This document shows, piece by piece, positions 23,192 to 32,564 of a DNA stretch of 43,883 nucleotides. The position numbers and the translations under genes were made by a program. The notes below the pieces were generated by a model. That model was not told the origin of the DNA, ran no database searches, and worked only from the letters and a program-made list of their open reading frames with translations. This DNA comes from Candidatus Moraniibacteriota bacterium. GTDB lineage: Bacteria; Patescibacteriota; Minisyncoccia; Moranbacterales; UBA1568. Location: contig JAGOSP010000008.1 in the NCBI GenBank assembly GCA_018062205.1, forward strand, positions 1-43,883. The letters are read 5' to 3'. How positions within the stretch are numbered: position 1 is the first letter of the stretch; each line of letters starts with the position of its first letter.

Positions 23192-23923
23192 ATGGGTCTG
23201 TATACACAATTTCAACAAAAAAGGAAGATAAGACAACGTATTGAAGAAGAGGCAAGTTGTTCTTGGTCGTATTTGACTATGAACGTATTGGCTACCGTAA
23301 TGGCCACATACGGTTTATTTTCTAATAGTCAGGTAGTTATTATCGGGGCCATGATTGTTGCGATGCTTCTTGGCCCTATCGTAGGCATTAGTCTTTCTCT
23401 CGTTGATAACAATAAGAACCTTCTTTTAAAAGGAGTGGATTCATTAGCGCATGGTATTATAAGCGTTTTTGTGGTGGCGTTTTTTCTCGGGATTGTTCAT
23501 CGAGACATCCCTTTGACGAACGAGATTTTCATGAGAACCACTACCAGCGTGATGGATTTGATGATTGCTTTGTCCGGTGGGGCGGCAGCGGCCTTCGCTA
23601 CCGTGTCTACTCGGTTTGGCTCTGCCTTTATCGGAGTTGCCGTTGCTACCGCTATTGTGCCGCCATTGGCAGCTTCGGCAATTTTGCTCGCAAGAGGTGA
23701 GATACATTTAGGAATCGGAGCATTATTTCTCGCATTTGTTAATATGGCTGCTGTCCAGTTTGCAGCCTCAGTTGTTTTGTGGATAGTCGGTTTTCGAAAA
23801 ATCACCAAACTTAATGGCGGTGGTTTTCAGGTTTTTTTAAAACGAAGTGTGCTTTATTTATTTATTCTCTTTGTTTTGGGTACTGTTTTGAGTCTTAATT
23901 TTCAGCAGGTATTAGCGAGGTAA
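23192..23923 (+). CDS. DUF389 family membrane protein
   Basis: The 243-residue protein has about six transmembrane helices and the DUF389/TIGR00341 signatures: SQVVIIGAMIVAMLLGPIVG, GGAAAAFATVS and VAVATAIVPPLAASA. The family has no settled function; transport is assumed. The N-terminal cytoplasmic part is short (about 25 residues), and the extra N-terminal domain found in longer homologues is missing. A single gene. Confidence 0.85.
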   Translation: MGLYTQFQQKRKIRQRIEEEASCSWSYLTMNVLATVMATYGLFSNSQVVIIGAMIVAMLLGPIVGISLSLVDNNKNLLLKGVDSLAHGIISVFVVAFFLGIVHRDIPLTNEIFMRTTTSVMDLMIALSGGAAAAFATVSTRFGSAFIGVAVATAIVPPLAASAILLARGEIHLGIGALFLAFVNMAAVQFAASVVLWIVGFRKITKLNGGGFQVFLKRSVLYLFILFVLGTVLSLNFQQVLAR

Positions 23924-24107
23924 GTTCCCAGTTTTGTATTTTAAATACATTATAACGGGAAAGTAGTAAGACTCTGGTTTTTCTGTAGAATTTTTTAGCG
24001 GAAATAAGAAGTGTGAAATTTTAAAAAATGAGGCAGTGACAAGTCGGTAATAAATAAAAGACTCAGCCGTCTCGCTTGCGCGAAACTTTTGTACCACTAT
24101 AAAAAAA

Positions 24108-24128
24108 CAAGGAGTCCTTGCGGGCTCC
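24108..24128 (-). terminator. Intrinsic terminator for 24168-24497 gene
   Basis: A 7-bp stem (24111-24117 with 24122-24128, TTGC loop, one G-T pair) is followed on the minus strand by TTGTTTTTTT. It lies about 40 bases beyond the stop of the minus-strand orphan gene and supports that gene being real. Confidence 0.8.
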
Positions 24129-24167
24129 TAATGAACGTGGTGAAACAACTTGTTTCCAATTACTTTT

Positions 24168-24497
24168 TTAATTCTTGAGGGTACATCCTTTTATCTCAGA
24201 CATTCTTTTCGGGTGATACTCCCTTATAAAACCAATGATGGCGTTCCTGGGAACTTGTTCACGACGTATTCGAAATGCTTCTCTAGTGTTTCGACTGATG
24301 GCGACGAGCCAAAATAAACATGGGTCGGAACTATCGTAGAGATAAAAAGCTGGATAGGATTTATCCTGCTCGAATATCAGTACGCCAAATCCTTCTCGAT
24401 GATAGTTTGATTCATTGAGACATCCAGTCGACATATCTTCGCCAGTCGGTTCATGCCAAAAAATTGGCTTTGAACCACAGAGAAATTCTATTTGCAT
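24168..24497 (-). CDS. Orphan hypothetical protein, 109 aa
   Basis: I choose the ATG at 24497 because AAGGAG sits six bases upstream of it; longer in-frame starts lack a ribosome site. The protein starts MQIEFLCGSKPIFWHEPTG and holds aromatic-rich strands (YPAFYLYDSS, CLFWLVAISR) followed by a basic tail. It has no membrane helix or catalytic motif that I recognise. A terminator lies downstream, and a TATAAT box upstream (24571-24576 on the plus strand as ATTATA) could be its promoter. It resembles, in gene style, the other orphan genes at 37744, 40301 and 43780: short, monocistronic and with a strong Shine-Dalgarno. Confidence 0.65.
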   Translation of the reverse strand: MQIEFLCGSKPIFWHEPTGEDMSTGCLNESNYHREGFGVLIFEQDKSYPAFYLYDSSDPCLFWLVAISRNTREAFRIRREQVPRNAIIGFIREYHPKRMSEIKGCTLKN

Positions 24498-24847
24498 GGG
24501 AATCTCCTTCAAGAAAAGAACTTTTTTGTGACGCATGTTGTGACATGGTCCCGTTCTTTGCTTCAAGGGTATTATAAGAAAAGAAGGGACATGTCTCTTA
24601 CGAGGGCCCCTTTCTCCTTGTTTTTCCGTGCATACCGATGAATGCAACGGAAGGTTATTGGAGTTTGTTAAAATTACTCTGAAAAGTATTGTTTTTATAT
24701 CAAAAAGATGGAAAGATGTCAACACTTTGGATATACAATGAAAGATTTTCGTTCTTTTGATCTTCTGACCCGGTGGCTTATAGAAGATGAAAATTATATG
24801 TGAAACCGAATGAGTATTCGTACGGATGAAGGGCGGGTTCCAGAGTG

Positions 24848-24879
24848 TATAATTAGCACTCACATGATGAGATTGCTAA
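24848..24879 (+). promoter_or_regulatory. CIRCE operator (HrcA site) overlapping -10 box
   Basis: TTAGCACTC (24853-24861), nine bases, then GATTGCTAA (24871-24879) match the CIRCE consensus TTAGCACTC-N9-GAGTGCTAA at 17 of 18 positions. A perfect TATAAT (24848-24853) runs into the left arm, so HrcA binding would block initiation. The -35 is weak. The element lies 48 bases upstream of clpB and implies heat-shock control by HrcA. Confidence 0.9.
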
Positions 24880-24926
24880 TTTTCTGTTTTTGCAGTAGAA
24901 TAAGGGTGTCATTAAATGAATGGCTT

Positions 24927-27587
24927 ATGAATATCAATAAATTCACCACAAAGAGTCAGGAGGCACTCAGGCATGCTCAGGAGATTGCTTTGTCTCGCAA
25001 TAATCCACAGATGGAAATTGCGCATCTTTTATACGCGCTTCTGATGCAAGAAGATTCTATTGTGCCAGTGGTCATCGGAAAGCTTGGTATTGATGTGGAT
25101 ACAGTGCGTGGTCATATTCTTAGTGAAATCGATACCTTCCCTCGAGCTGAATCAGGAGCAATTGCTCAATTATATTTAGCACCAAATTTTGCGCAGATGT
25201 TTTCGGAAGCTGAAAAAGAAATGCAAAAAATTGGTGATACGTTTGTTTCAACAGAGCATTTGCTGTTGGCTATTCTTGTCGTTCCGAGTCGCATGAAGAC
25301 CTCTCTTGAACAAATGAAGATCGTGTACGATGTTGTACTTTCTCTACTGAAAGAAGTTCGTGGGAATCAGCGAGTCGAAAGCCAGGAACCAGAGCGAACA
25401 TACCAGGCATTAGAGAAATATGCAGTGAATTTGACAAAACAGGCACGCGAAGAAAAGCTTGACCCAGTTATTGGGCGTGATGAGGAAATTCGAAGGGTGA
25501 TGCAAGTTTTGTCTCGCCGAACCAAGAATAATCCTGTTTTGATTGGAGAAGCAGGTACGGGGAAAACAGCGATCGCCGAAGGATTGGCTCAGCGTATTAT
25601 TTCTGGTGACGTACCGGAGAGTCTCAAAGGAAAAGAAATCATCTCTCTCGATCTTGGGTCATTGCTTGCAGGCGCGAAGTTTCGCGGAGAGTTTGAAGAG
25701 AGATTGAAAGCAATTCTCAAGGAAGTCGAACGATCAGCTGACCACTTTATTCTCTTTATTGATGAATTACATACCCTTGTTGGGGCAGGAGCAACTGAGG
25801 GGTCACTTGACGCTTCAAATATGCTCAAGCCAGCCCTTGCTCGTGGTAAGCTCCGCACAATCGGAGCAACAACACTGAAAGAATATCAGAAATATATTGA
25901 AAAGGACGCTGCATTTGAAAGACGTTTCCAGCCAATAATGGTGAGTGAGCCATCTGAAGAAGATGCGATTGCAATTTTGCGTGGCATTAAAGAGAAATAT
26001 GAGTTACATCACGGTGTAAAGATAGATGATGACGCTTTGATTTCAGCGGTTCGACTCTCACGTCGATATATTAGCGATCGATTCCTCCCGGATAAGGCGA
26101 TTGATTTGATTGATGAGGCCGCTTCTCTTCGTCGTATGGAAATTGATTCAATGCCGGAAGACCTTGATCAACTTGAGAGGAATATTCGTCGTTTGGAAAT
26201 TGAAAAACGAGCTCTCGAAAAAGATCAAAGTGGATCGGTAAAAAAGAAAATTTCTCATATCAATCGTGAGCTATCAGAATTGCGCGAGCGAAGTCAGAAG
26301 TTTTCTCTTCAATGGAAATCGGAGCGCGAACTTATTGCGGCGATACGTGCGTGTAAAGAGGAAATTGATCGGTATCGCTCTGAAGCAGATAATGCTGAAC
26401 GGCAAGGCGAGCTTGATCGGGTGGCCGAGATTCGCTATGGGAGAATTCCAGAAACGGAAAAGAAAATGAAAATGGAGGAAAAAAAATTGGCTGGTTTGCA
26501 GAAGGCTGGATCGATTCTTCGTGAAGAAATTACAGAAGAGGAAATTGCCTCTGTCGTTTCGCGATGGACTGGAGTGCCAATTAAAAAAATGCTTGAGGGA
26601 GAAGAGGAGAAATTGTCGCATATGGAGGAGACTCTTAAAAATCAAGTTATCGGCCAGGATGAAGCGATACATATGGTAGCTAATGCCATTCGACGTTCAC
26701 GGACAGGACTTTCTGAAGAAGGGCGCCCGATTGGCTCATTTATGTTTCTTGGAATGACTGGCGTTGGGAAAACAGAACTTGCTAAGGCCTTGGCAGCATT
26801 TTTGTTTGATGATCAAAGGGCGCTTGTTCGGGTTGATATGAGTGAATATATGGAATCTCATGCAACCGCCAAGTTGATTGGATCGCCTCCTGGTTATGTT
26901 GGATATGAAGAGGGAGGACAGTTGACGGAAGTTATTCGACGTCGTCCGTATAGTATTATTTTGTTTGATGAAATCGAAAAAGCTCATCCGGATGTGTTTA
27001 ATATTTTTCTACAAATTCTTGATGATGGACGTCTTACTGATGCAAAAGGTCGAATAGTGAATTTTAAGAATTGCGTTATCGTTATGACATCCAATGTTGG
27101 TTCAGATGTAATTTCTGGTATGCAAGAACTTGGTTTTCGTGGTGATCGAGAGAATCGAAATAATCCGCGAGAAGATGAAATGAGAACGAAAATTATGACG
27201 AGTTTGAAGACAACTTTTCGTCCGGAGTTTTTGAATCGTATCGATGAGATTGTTGTTTTTCATTCATTATCGAAATCTGTAATTGAGCGCATTGCATGTG
27301 CTGAACTTAAAAAATTAGATCATCGATTATTGGAAAAAGAAATACACATTGAGTGGACAGAAGCAGTCAGAAAGCATCTGGCAGAAAAGGGATATGATCC
27401 TTTATACGGCGCCCGACCATTAAAGCGTGTTATTCAAAATGAGATTCTTGATGTACTGGCCCTACTCTTATTGGAAAAAAAGTTTTCCCCAGGCCAAAAA
27501 TTAACAGCAATCTTGGCAAAAGGGGAAATAGCCTTTCGGGTCACATCTTCCACTAAGAGTGCTTCCAAAAGACGTTCAAAGAAATAA
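24927..27587 (+). CDS. clpB: ATP-dependent disaggregase ClpB
   Basis: The 886-residue protein starts at [15 protein letters not shown]; an upstream extension runs through the CIRCE site and is rejected. The order is a double Clp-N domain (1-145), AAA-1 with Walker A GEAGTGKT (about 206-213), a coiled-coil middle domain (about 400-530, [20 protein letters not shown]), AAA-2 with Walker A GMTGVGKT (about 609-616), and a C-terminal small domain with [11 protein letters not shown]. The full middle domain separates it from ClpA/ClpC. No ClpP-binding loop motif is evident. It unfolds aggregated proteins with DnaK. HrcA/CIRCE control is expected from the operator upstream. Confidence 0.95.
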   Translation: MNINKFTTKSQEALRHAQEIALSRNNPQMEIAHLLYALLMQEDSIVPVVIGKLGIDVDTVRGHILSEIDTFPRAESGAIAQLYLAPNFAQMFSEAEKEMQKIGDTFVSTEHLLLAILVVPSRMKTSLEQMKIVYDVVLSLLKEVRGNQRVESQEPERTYQALEKYAVNLTKQAREEKLDPVIGRDEEIRRVMQVLSRRTKNNPVLIGEAGTGKTAIAEGLAQRIISGDVPESLKGKEIISLDLGSLLAGAKFRGEFEERLKAILKEVERSADHFILFIDELHTLVGAGATEGSLDASNMLKPALARGKLRTIGATTLKEYQKYIEKDAAFERRFQPIMVSEPSEEDAIAILRGIKEKYELHHGVKIDDDALISAVRLSRRYISDRFLPDKAIDLIDEAASLRRMEIDSMPEDLDQLERNIRRLEIEKRALEKDQSGSVKKKISHINRELSELRERSQKFSLQWKSERELIAAIRACKEEIDRYRSEADNAERQGELDRVAEIRYGRIPETEKKMKMEEKKLAGLQKAGSILREEITEEEIASVVSRWTGVPIKKMLEGEEEKLSHMEETLKNQVIGQDEAIHMVANAIRRSRTGLSEEGRPIGSFMFLGMTGVGKTELAKALAAFLFDDQRALVRVDMSEYMESHATAKLIGSPPGYVGYEEGGQLTEVIRRRPYSIILFDEIEKAHPDVFNIFLQILDDGRLTDAKGRIVNFKNCVIVMTSNVGSDVISGMQELGFRGDRENRNNPREDEMRTKIMTSLKTTFRPEFLNRIDEIVVFHSLSKSVIERIACAELKKLDHRLLEKEIHIEWTEAVRKHLAEKGYDPLYGARPLKRVIQNEILDVLALLLLEKKFSPGQKLTAILAKGEIAFRVTSSTKSASKRRSKK

Positions 27588-27643
27588 TGAGCTTGCTTTT
27601 CTTCCTGTCTAGTCTAAGCTAAGAGTATGTTTACTTTGGTTGA

Positions 27644-28411
27644 TTGAAATTATTCATGGTATTCCATTTTACTTTATTTTTGTGGTCACTTATTTTTTCC
27701 CTTGGGTTGTGGTTTGCCGCAGAGGGAAAAATACTTTTGCAGTGGAGTTGGTATTTTTCCGTTATCGGACCACTCGTAATAATTTCTCTTATTGCCGCGC
27801 AAAGGGTGACACACAGAATTGCCGATGCTGCTTTTCCGATATTGCTTTCGGTGACCGCACCTATTCTTCTTTCTCTTATTGATGCCCAAATTGAGCAAGA
27901 ATTGTTTGTCGTTATCGCTGGAGGGGTGTACTATCTGGGACTCTTGGCTTTGTATCGATTGCGCTCTGCTCCAGCAGACCAAACAGCCCAAGCGCTTCTC
28001 TCGACAGCTATTATGGCAGCGATGTTCTTTTTTTATTCTGGAATCTATGGATTTTATGTAAATTTTAATTTCCCCTTGTGGGGACTAATGACACTCTTTT
28101 TTCTTGGAACGGGAGCAGTGAGCTATCAGGCACTTATGAATCGAGAGCAACGAAATCGTCGACGCGCCTTGTTTTACAGCCTCGTTCTCGGGCTTATTAT
28201 GGGAGAATGTGCTTGGGCGTTTGGATTTTTACCCTTCGGATATCTCACAACCGGCACAATCGCACTTATTTTGTATGCTATACTTTGGGATGTCACTTTT
28301 ACGGCTTTTTATGGAGAACTTTCGTTAAAACGTGTTGTTGTTCGTGTTCTTTTTTTGCTTCTCCTTGTTGTGCTTATTCTTACAAGTACTCCCTGGTATA
28401 TTTTGACATAA
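27644..28411 (+). CDS. Polytopic membrane protein, DUF5656-like
   Basis: The 255-residue protein has about eight hydrophobic helices with few charged loops; a short basic loop (REQRNRRRAL) lies before the last three. Such sequences recall a CPR membrane family (DUF5656-like), a weak assignment. The start is uncertain: TTG at 27644 or ATG at 27656, neither with a good ribosome site. It follows clpB by 56 bases on the same strand. Function unknown. Confidence 0.6.
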   Translation: MKLFMVFHFTLFLWSLIFSLGLWFAAEGKILLQWSWYFSVIGPLVIISLIAAQRVTHRIADAAFPILLSVTAPILLSLIDAQIEQELFVVIAGGVYYLGLLALYRLRSAPADQTAQALLSTAIMAAMFFFYSGIYGFYVNFNFPLWGLMTLFFLGTGAVSYQALMNREQRNRRRALFYSLVLGLIMGECAWAFGFLPFGYLTTGTIALILYAILWDVTFTAFYGELSLKRVVVRVLFLLLLVVLILTSTPWYILT

Positions 28412-28531
28412 TAGTTGATAAAGTAGTATGACCGTGTTAGGATGGCTTCTCAAAGTTTTAGTAGAAACCGGTAAGGGTTTTGAAAGGCCATTTTTCTTTT
28501 CAGATCTTCTAAATTAAGAACATATTGATAT

Positions 28532-29686
28532 ATGAATATCCGTCAAACAGCCAAGTGGATAGGAATAATCATAAGTATTTTTATGCTTGGTGGTACTGGA
28601 GGAGTCTTTTTTGACCGCTCTTTTCTTCCGTGGCTTGCGGTGCAGCGCGGATTAGATAGAGTTGGATTTCTCAAGCGAGCAGCAGATAATGTGACGATTA
28701 TTAATAAAACAGAGCAGATTCTTGTTCAAGAAGATAATTCTCTTGGGACAATTGTTTCTCAGCCATCCACAGCGGTGGTGACGCTTATTCCGCGGTTGGC
28801 ATCGACCGCTGAACAGAACTCACAAATAAAAAAGAATCCGGTGACGGGCGTACTTTTGACGAATGACGGTGTCATTGTGACATATCGCAAACAAGGAATC
28901 GTCGAGACAAATTTTGAGTCTATGACAGCACTCCTTTTTGATGGGTCAAGTCATGAAGCACGTTTTATCGGAGTGGATCCACTGACGGAATTAGCATTTT
29001 TTCGTATTGATGTTGTTGATGTGCCATCGATTTCTTTGGCAGACTCCGATAGCGCGCTGGTTGGAAAAAAGCTAATTGCTTTTGCTTTTGCCTATCAATC
29101 GTATCAGAGGCGATTTATGACGGGAACATTGGATACTATCGATACCCCTTTTAATCTTTCTGGAAAAACAGTTTCGTCAACAGAAAAATGGGAAGGGGTA
29201 TTTCGCATGAATCTTGGTCAGGATACTGATTTCGTAGGAGGTCCTGTTATCCAGTACAATGGTGAGATGCTGGGAATAGTAGGAAGCCTGTCCATTGACA
29301 ATATCTCACAAACTTTTATTCTTCCGGCGAAAGCAGTTCGCCAATCATTAGATTTTATTTTGTCTGGTAAAAATTTGAAGCGGCCAGTTTTTGGGGCCTA
29401 TTATGTGCCACTTACGCAAGCTTATGCTTTGCAACATGGATTGACACGGACAGAAGGAGCTCTTATTCATTCGCCGTCAGGAAAAAGCGGACTCGCACTT
29501 ATTTCTGGGAAGTCAGCTGAAAAGGCTGGGTTGCAGGTAAATGATATTGTAGTTGCTGTGAATAATGAGACGGTGACACTCGCGAATCCTTTGGCTGTTC
29601 TTCTCGCTCGATTCAGGTCCGGGGAGGTTATTACACTATCTATTGATCGAGCTGGTACGTTGAAAGATATTCTTGTGACGCTTTGA
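28532..29686 (+). CDS. HtrA-like pseudoprotease with PDZ domain
   Basis: The 384-residue protein has an N-terminal membrane helix (about residues 9-27), a trypsin-like fold and a PDZ domain (SAEKAGLQVNDIVVAVNN), like the HtrA at 15985-17286. The catalytic residues are gone: the His motif TNKHVV is TYRKQG, the Asp motif DPxxDLA is DPLTELA, and GNSGGP is DFVGGP (Ser to Val). The fold-defining segments are kept and the frame is intact, so this looks like a selected inactive binding or regulatory protein rather than a decaying gene. It immediately precedes the glycan cluster and might recruit substrates or scaffold envelope complexes. Confidence 0.85.
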   Translation: MNIRQTAKWIGIIISIFMLGGTGGVFFDRSFLPWLAVQRGLDRVGFLKRAADNVTIINKTEQILVQEDNSLGTIVSQPSTAVVTLIPRLASTAEQNSQIKKNPVTGVLLTNDGVIVTYRKQGIVETNFESMTALLFDGSSHEARFIGVDPLTELAFFRIDVVDVPSISLADSDSALVGKKLIAFAFAYQSYQRRFMTGTLDTIDTPFNLSGKTVSSTEKWEGVFRMNLGQDTDFVGGPVIQYNGEMLGIVGSLSIDNISQTFILPAKAVRQSLDFILSGKNLKRPVFGAYYVPLTQAYALQHGLTRTEGALIHSPSGKSGLALISGKSAEKAGLQVNDIVVAVNNETVTLANPLAVLLARFRSGEVITLSIDRAGTLKDILVTL

Positions 29687-29784
29687 GACGTCGATCTAAA
29701 TTCTTGAAAGACTTCTTGCTAGTTTAAGAGTTGAAATGGGGGACAGTCCTTATTTTTTCATTTCTGTCTTCTTGTTTTCCCTGT

Positions 29785-29790
29785 TACAAT
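29785..29790 (+). promoter_or_regulatory. Extended -10 promoter before glycan cluster
   Basis: TGT followed by TACAAT (29785-29790) lies eight bases upstream of the chosen start of the first glycosyltransferase, so the mRNA would be nearly leaderless. The -35 is weak. Confidence 0.35.
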
Positions 29791-29798
29791 ATGGGTAT

Positions 29799-30968
29799 AT
29801 GAGAATCGGAATAAATGCATCATTTCTACGTAAACCAGCTACAGGTATCGGCCAGGTAACTTCGCATTTTCTTCAACAGCTGCAAGTATTAGCCACTTCT
29901 TTCCCGGCAGACCAATCTCTGGAAGTAATTTTGTATTTACAGGAACAACATGAAGACGTATTTGATTCACGCCTGAAGACAAGGGTGTTTCTACCTCGTT
30001 GGTGGAAACGAGACGATATTTTTCGAGAATGGTTATGGGAAAAACAAGTTGCTTACGAAGCGGAAGAGGACGGTTGTGATATTTTTTTGAGTCTTTCTCA
30101 ATCAGCAACTGTCTTTGATCAATCTTCACGCATTCGACATGTTATGATTGTCCATGATATTATTCCACACATTTTTCCTTTATATGTAGCTAAATATTCT
30201 CAGAAATTTTATTGGCAAATGACGGAGCGAGGAATTCGGTTCGCAGACACTCTTATTGCTGTTTCAAATTCCACAAAGAATGATCTTATTACTCGTCTTG
30301 GTATAGAGAATGTGCGGGTGCATTTGGCGTATCCTGGACTCTCCTCGATATTTGAGACTCTTCCTTCGGATGGAGAAACTGCTAGGGTGCTTGCGCAATA
30401 CGGATTGAAGCGAGGATACATTTATCATGGAGGCGGATTAGAAATTCGGAAGAATGCAGAGGGAGTGCTTCGCGCATATGCCTTTCTTCGTGCAGAAAAA
30501 AAGAAGCATCTTGTATCGATACCACCATTGGTGATTTCAGGGAGAGTGCACGAGAAGACGAATAAGCTTGCAACAGATGTTGTCGGATTGATTGCTGAGC
30601 TTGACCTTCATGATTGCGTGCGGCTTCTTGGATATGTACCAGCGAACGTTATACCATCGCTGTACCGTGGAGCGAAGTTTTTTGTGTTTCCTTCTCAGTA
30701 TGAAGGATTTGGTTTGCCGGTATTAGAAGCAATGTCTATGGGCTGTCCAGTGATTGCTTCTTCAAATTCATCTTTACCGGAAGTATGTGGTGGGGCAGCA
30801 TTATTGGTTGATGATATGGATATTTCAACTCTTGCTGTGGCGATGGATCGGGTCTTGACAGAGACAGCACTTCGCGAAATACTCAGTCGTCAGGGGAGGG
30901 GGCAAGCGGCTGATTTCTCTTACACGAAATTTACCAAACAAATAATGCAGATATGCCTTCCCTCTTAA
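29799..30968 (+). CDS. Glycosyltransferase family 4
   Basis: I start it at [20 protein letters not shown], the conserved N-terminus; a longer frame upstream has a hydrophobic non-homologous start. The 389-residue GT-B enzyme has the acceptor-domain glycine motif TGIGQ, an [13 protein letters not shown]-type segment, and the donor-site motif [19 protein letters not shown] (the E-x7-E arrangement of retaining GT4 enzymes). It transfers a nucleotide-activated sugar to a growing surface glycan. It is the first gene of the cluster and ends three bases before the polymerase/ligase gene. Confidence 0.9.
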   Translation: MRIGINASFLRKPATGIGQVTSHFLQQLQVLATSFPADQSLEVILYLQEQHEDVFDSRLKTRVFLPRWWKRDDIFREWLWEKQVAYEAEEDGCDIFLSLSQSATVFDQSSRIRHVMIVHDIIPHIFPLYVAKYSQKFYWQMTERGIRFADTLIAVSNSTKNDLITRLGIENVRVHLAYPGLSSIFETLPSDGETARVLAQYGLKRGYIYHGGGLEIRKNAEGVLRAYAFLRAEKKKHLVSIPPLVISGRVHEKTNKLATDVVGLIAELDLHDCVRLLGYVPANVIPSLYRGAKFFVFPSQYEGFGLPVLEAMSMGCPVIASSNSSLPEVCGGAALLVDDMDISTLAVAMDRVLTETALREILSRQGRGQAADFSYTKFTKQIMQICLPS

Positions 30969-30971
30969 ATT

Positions 30972-32564
30972 ATGAATAATTTTTTTTGTACTATTGCTAC
31001 GTTTCTTTTTCAACATCGAATAAAAACAATGTTGGTATTTGTGAGTATCTTGCTTGGTTCTCTGGGTTTGTTTTTTTCGTTGACTGGCATACTGCCTTTG
31101 AGTATCGGAAATTTTTTTTTCTTCTCTTTTTTGGTTTTTTTGATAGCGCTTTATCGGCCAATTTGGATTTTTCTTCTCCTTATCAGTATGTTGCCTTATG
31201 AGATAATTAATCTTGCTCCAGTCGAATTTGGCATACTTCTTCGTCCGTATCAATGGCTTATGTTGCTGCTTTTTGCAGCAATTGGAACGCGCCTGATCGC
31301 TCGTCGTCCTCTTTTTTCACCATTCCAGTTCTTGTGGATTGATATGCTTCCGGTACTTTTTTCATTAGGAGCATATCTCTCGGCTTTTAGTGTAGATTTT
31401 TCGGGTTCTTCAGGGAAACTCTCTTTAATCCTGAGTAGTTTCGTTGGGTTGTTTTTTTTGGTACGATTTTTTGTCCGAACAGAAAAATCAGCTATACATC
31501 TTTTACCATTTATTCTTTCTTCGTTTGGCGTGATTGCTTGCTGGTCTATTTTGCAGAATATCCTTTTTGCCTTTGGAAAAGAAAGTTTTCAGGTGATGGC
31601 TGGTCGGCCAAATGGAAGCTTCGCGGAATCAGATTGGTTAGGAATGTACCTTCTTTTCCCGATAGCTCTCTCTTTGGCATGGCTCTATCGCAATGAGGTT
31701 CTAAGAAAAAAATGGATTGAAATGCTTTTCCCACTCGGAGTGCTTTTTCTGGGAACATTAGTACTGATTCTATCCATGACCCGAAGTGCTTGGTTGGGGA
31801 TGACTGCTATGGGATTTTTTTTCGCAGGAGCTTCCCTTGTAACATTTTTTAAACTCGGAAATCCAAAGAGCGCTTTTCTTTTGATTGGGAAAGCGGGTTT
31901 TGTGGTTTGCCTTGCGCTTATTTCTGTCCCTGTCTTCCACCTCTCTCGGTTTTCATTCATTGATCGAGCTATTTCAACAGGTGGAATACAAAAAATAACC
32001 ATAGCATGTCTCTGGGGAAATCGAACGCCAGGACACATTCAAAATACTGAAGAGCTCTCTTTGTATGGCTGTCAACATATCTTGCTGGAAGAGCAAGCAG
32101 CTTTTCGTGAAGCTGGATACGCAATTCAAGAAGTTGGACGAGATGATCCAAATGTTGCTATTCGACAATCGGTGTATACGCAAGTAGTAACCTTGATTCG
32201 AGAGCATCCTTTTTTTGGAATTGGATGGGGAATAGTCGGTGCACATCTTGGGGTTGATAATCAAGGCTCCATGTTGAACGCAAGCAACATTTTCCTTGAG
32301 TTCTGGCTTGGAAGCGGTCTTGTTGGGGTGGGTGCATTTTCTCTGCTCTGGTTTTTATACGGGTTTCAATCAGGAAGAAGAACTCTTGTTGGTGGCGGAT
32401 CTGAAGTCGCTTTTCATTTGTTTTTCCATCTTGTTTGGATTGGATTTACCGTATTTAACCTTTTTAATTCTGGAATTTTACTAGGGATATTCTTTGCATT
32501 TCTTGGTCTTGGTGGCGTATTGTTTCAGAAAAAACAGCATGATCTTTCTTCGAATCACATATGA
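30972..32564 (+). CDS. O-antigen ligase/polymerase family membrane protein
   Basis: The 530-residue protein has about 11-12 transmembrane helices and a large outer loop between helices near the C-terminus (residues ~345-405). It carries REHPFFGIGWG, the Wzy/WaaL-family signature just before the final helices. Such proteins polymerise O-units or ligate glycan to a carrier. Between two glycosyltransferases and next to an LCP transferase, it probably handles a lipid-linked surface polysaccharide. Its stop overlaps the next start (ATGA). Confidence 0.88.
   Translation: MNNFFCTIATFLFQHRIKTMLVFVSILLGSLGLFFSLTGILPLSIGNFFFFSFLVFLIALYRPIWIFLLLISMLPYEIINLAPVEFGILLRPYQWLMLLLFAAIGTRLIARRPLFSPFQFLWIDMLPVLFSLGAYLSAFSVDFSGSSGKLSLILSSFVGLFFLVRFFVRTEKSAIHLLPFILSSFGVIACWSILQNILFAFGKESFQVMAGRPNGSFAESDWLGMYLLFPIALSLAWLYRNEVLRKKWIEMLFPLGVLFLGTLVLILSMTRSAWLGMTAMGFFFAGASLVTFFKLGNPKSAFLLIGKAGFVVCLALISVPVFHLSRFSFIDRAISTGGIQKITIACLWGNRTPGHIQNTEELSLYGCQHILLEEQAAFREAGYAIQEVGRDDPNVAIRQSVYTQVVTLIREHPFFGIGWGIVGAHLGVDNQGSMLNASNIFLEFWLGSGLVGVGAFSLLWFLYGFQSGRRTLVGGGSEVAFHLFFHLVWIGFTVFNLFNSGILLGIFFAFLGLGGVLFQKKQHDLSSNHI

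Noticed and set aside
24498-24863. Longer minus-strand start for the 24168 gene
   Set aside because: The extension has low-complexity, non-protein-like sequence and no ribosome site, whereas AAGGAG precedes the ATG at 24497.
24810-24926. N-terminal extension of ClpB
   Set aside because: It reads through the promoter and the CIRCE operator; the conserved N-terminus starts at 24927.
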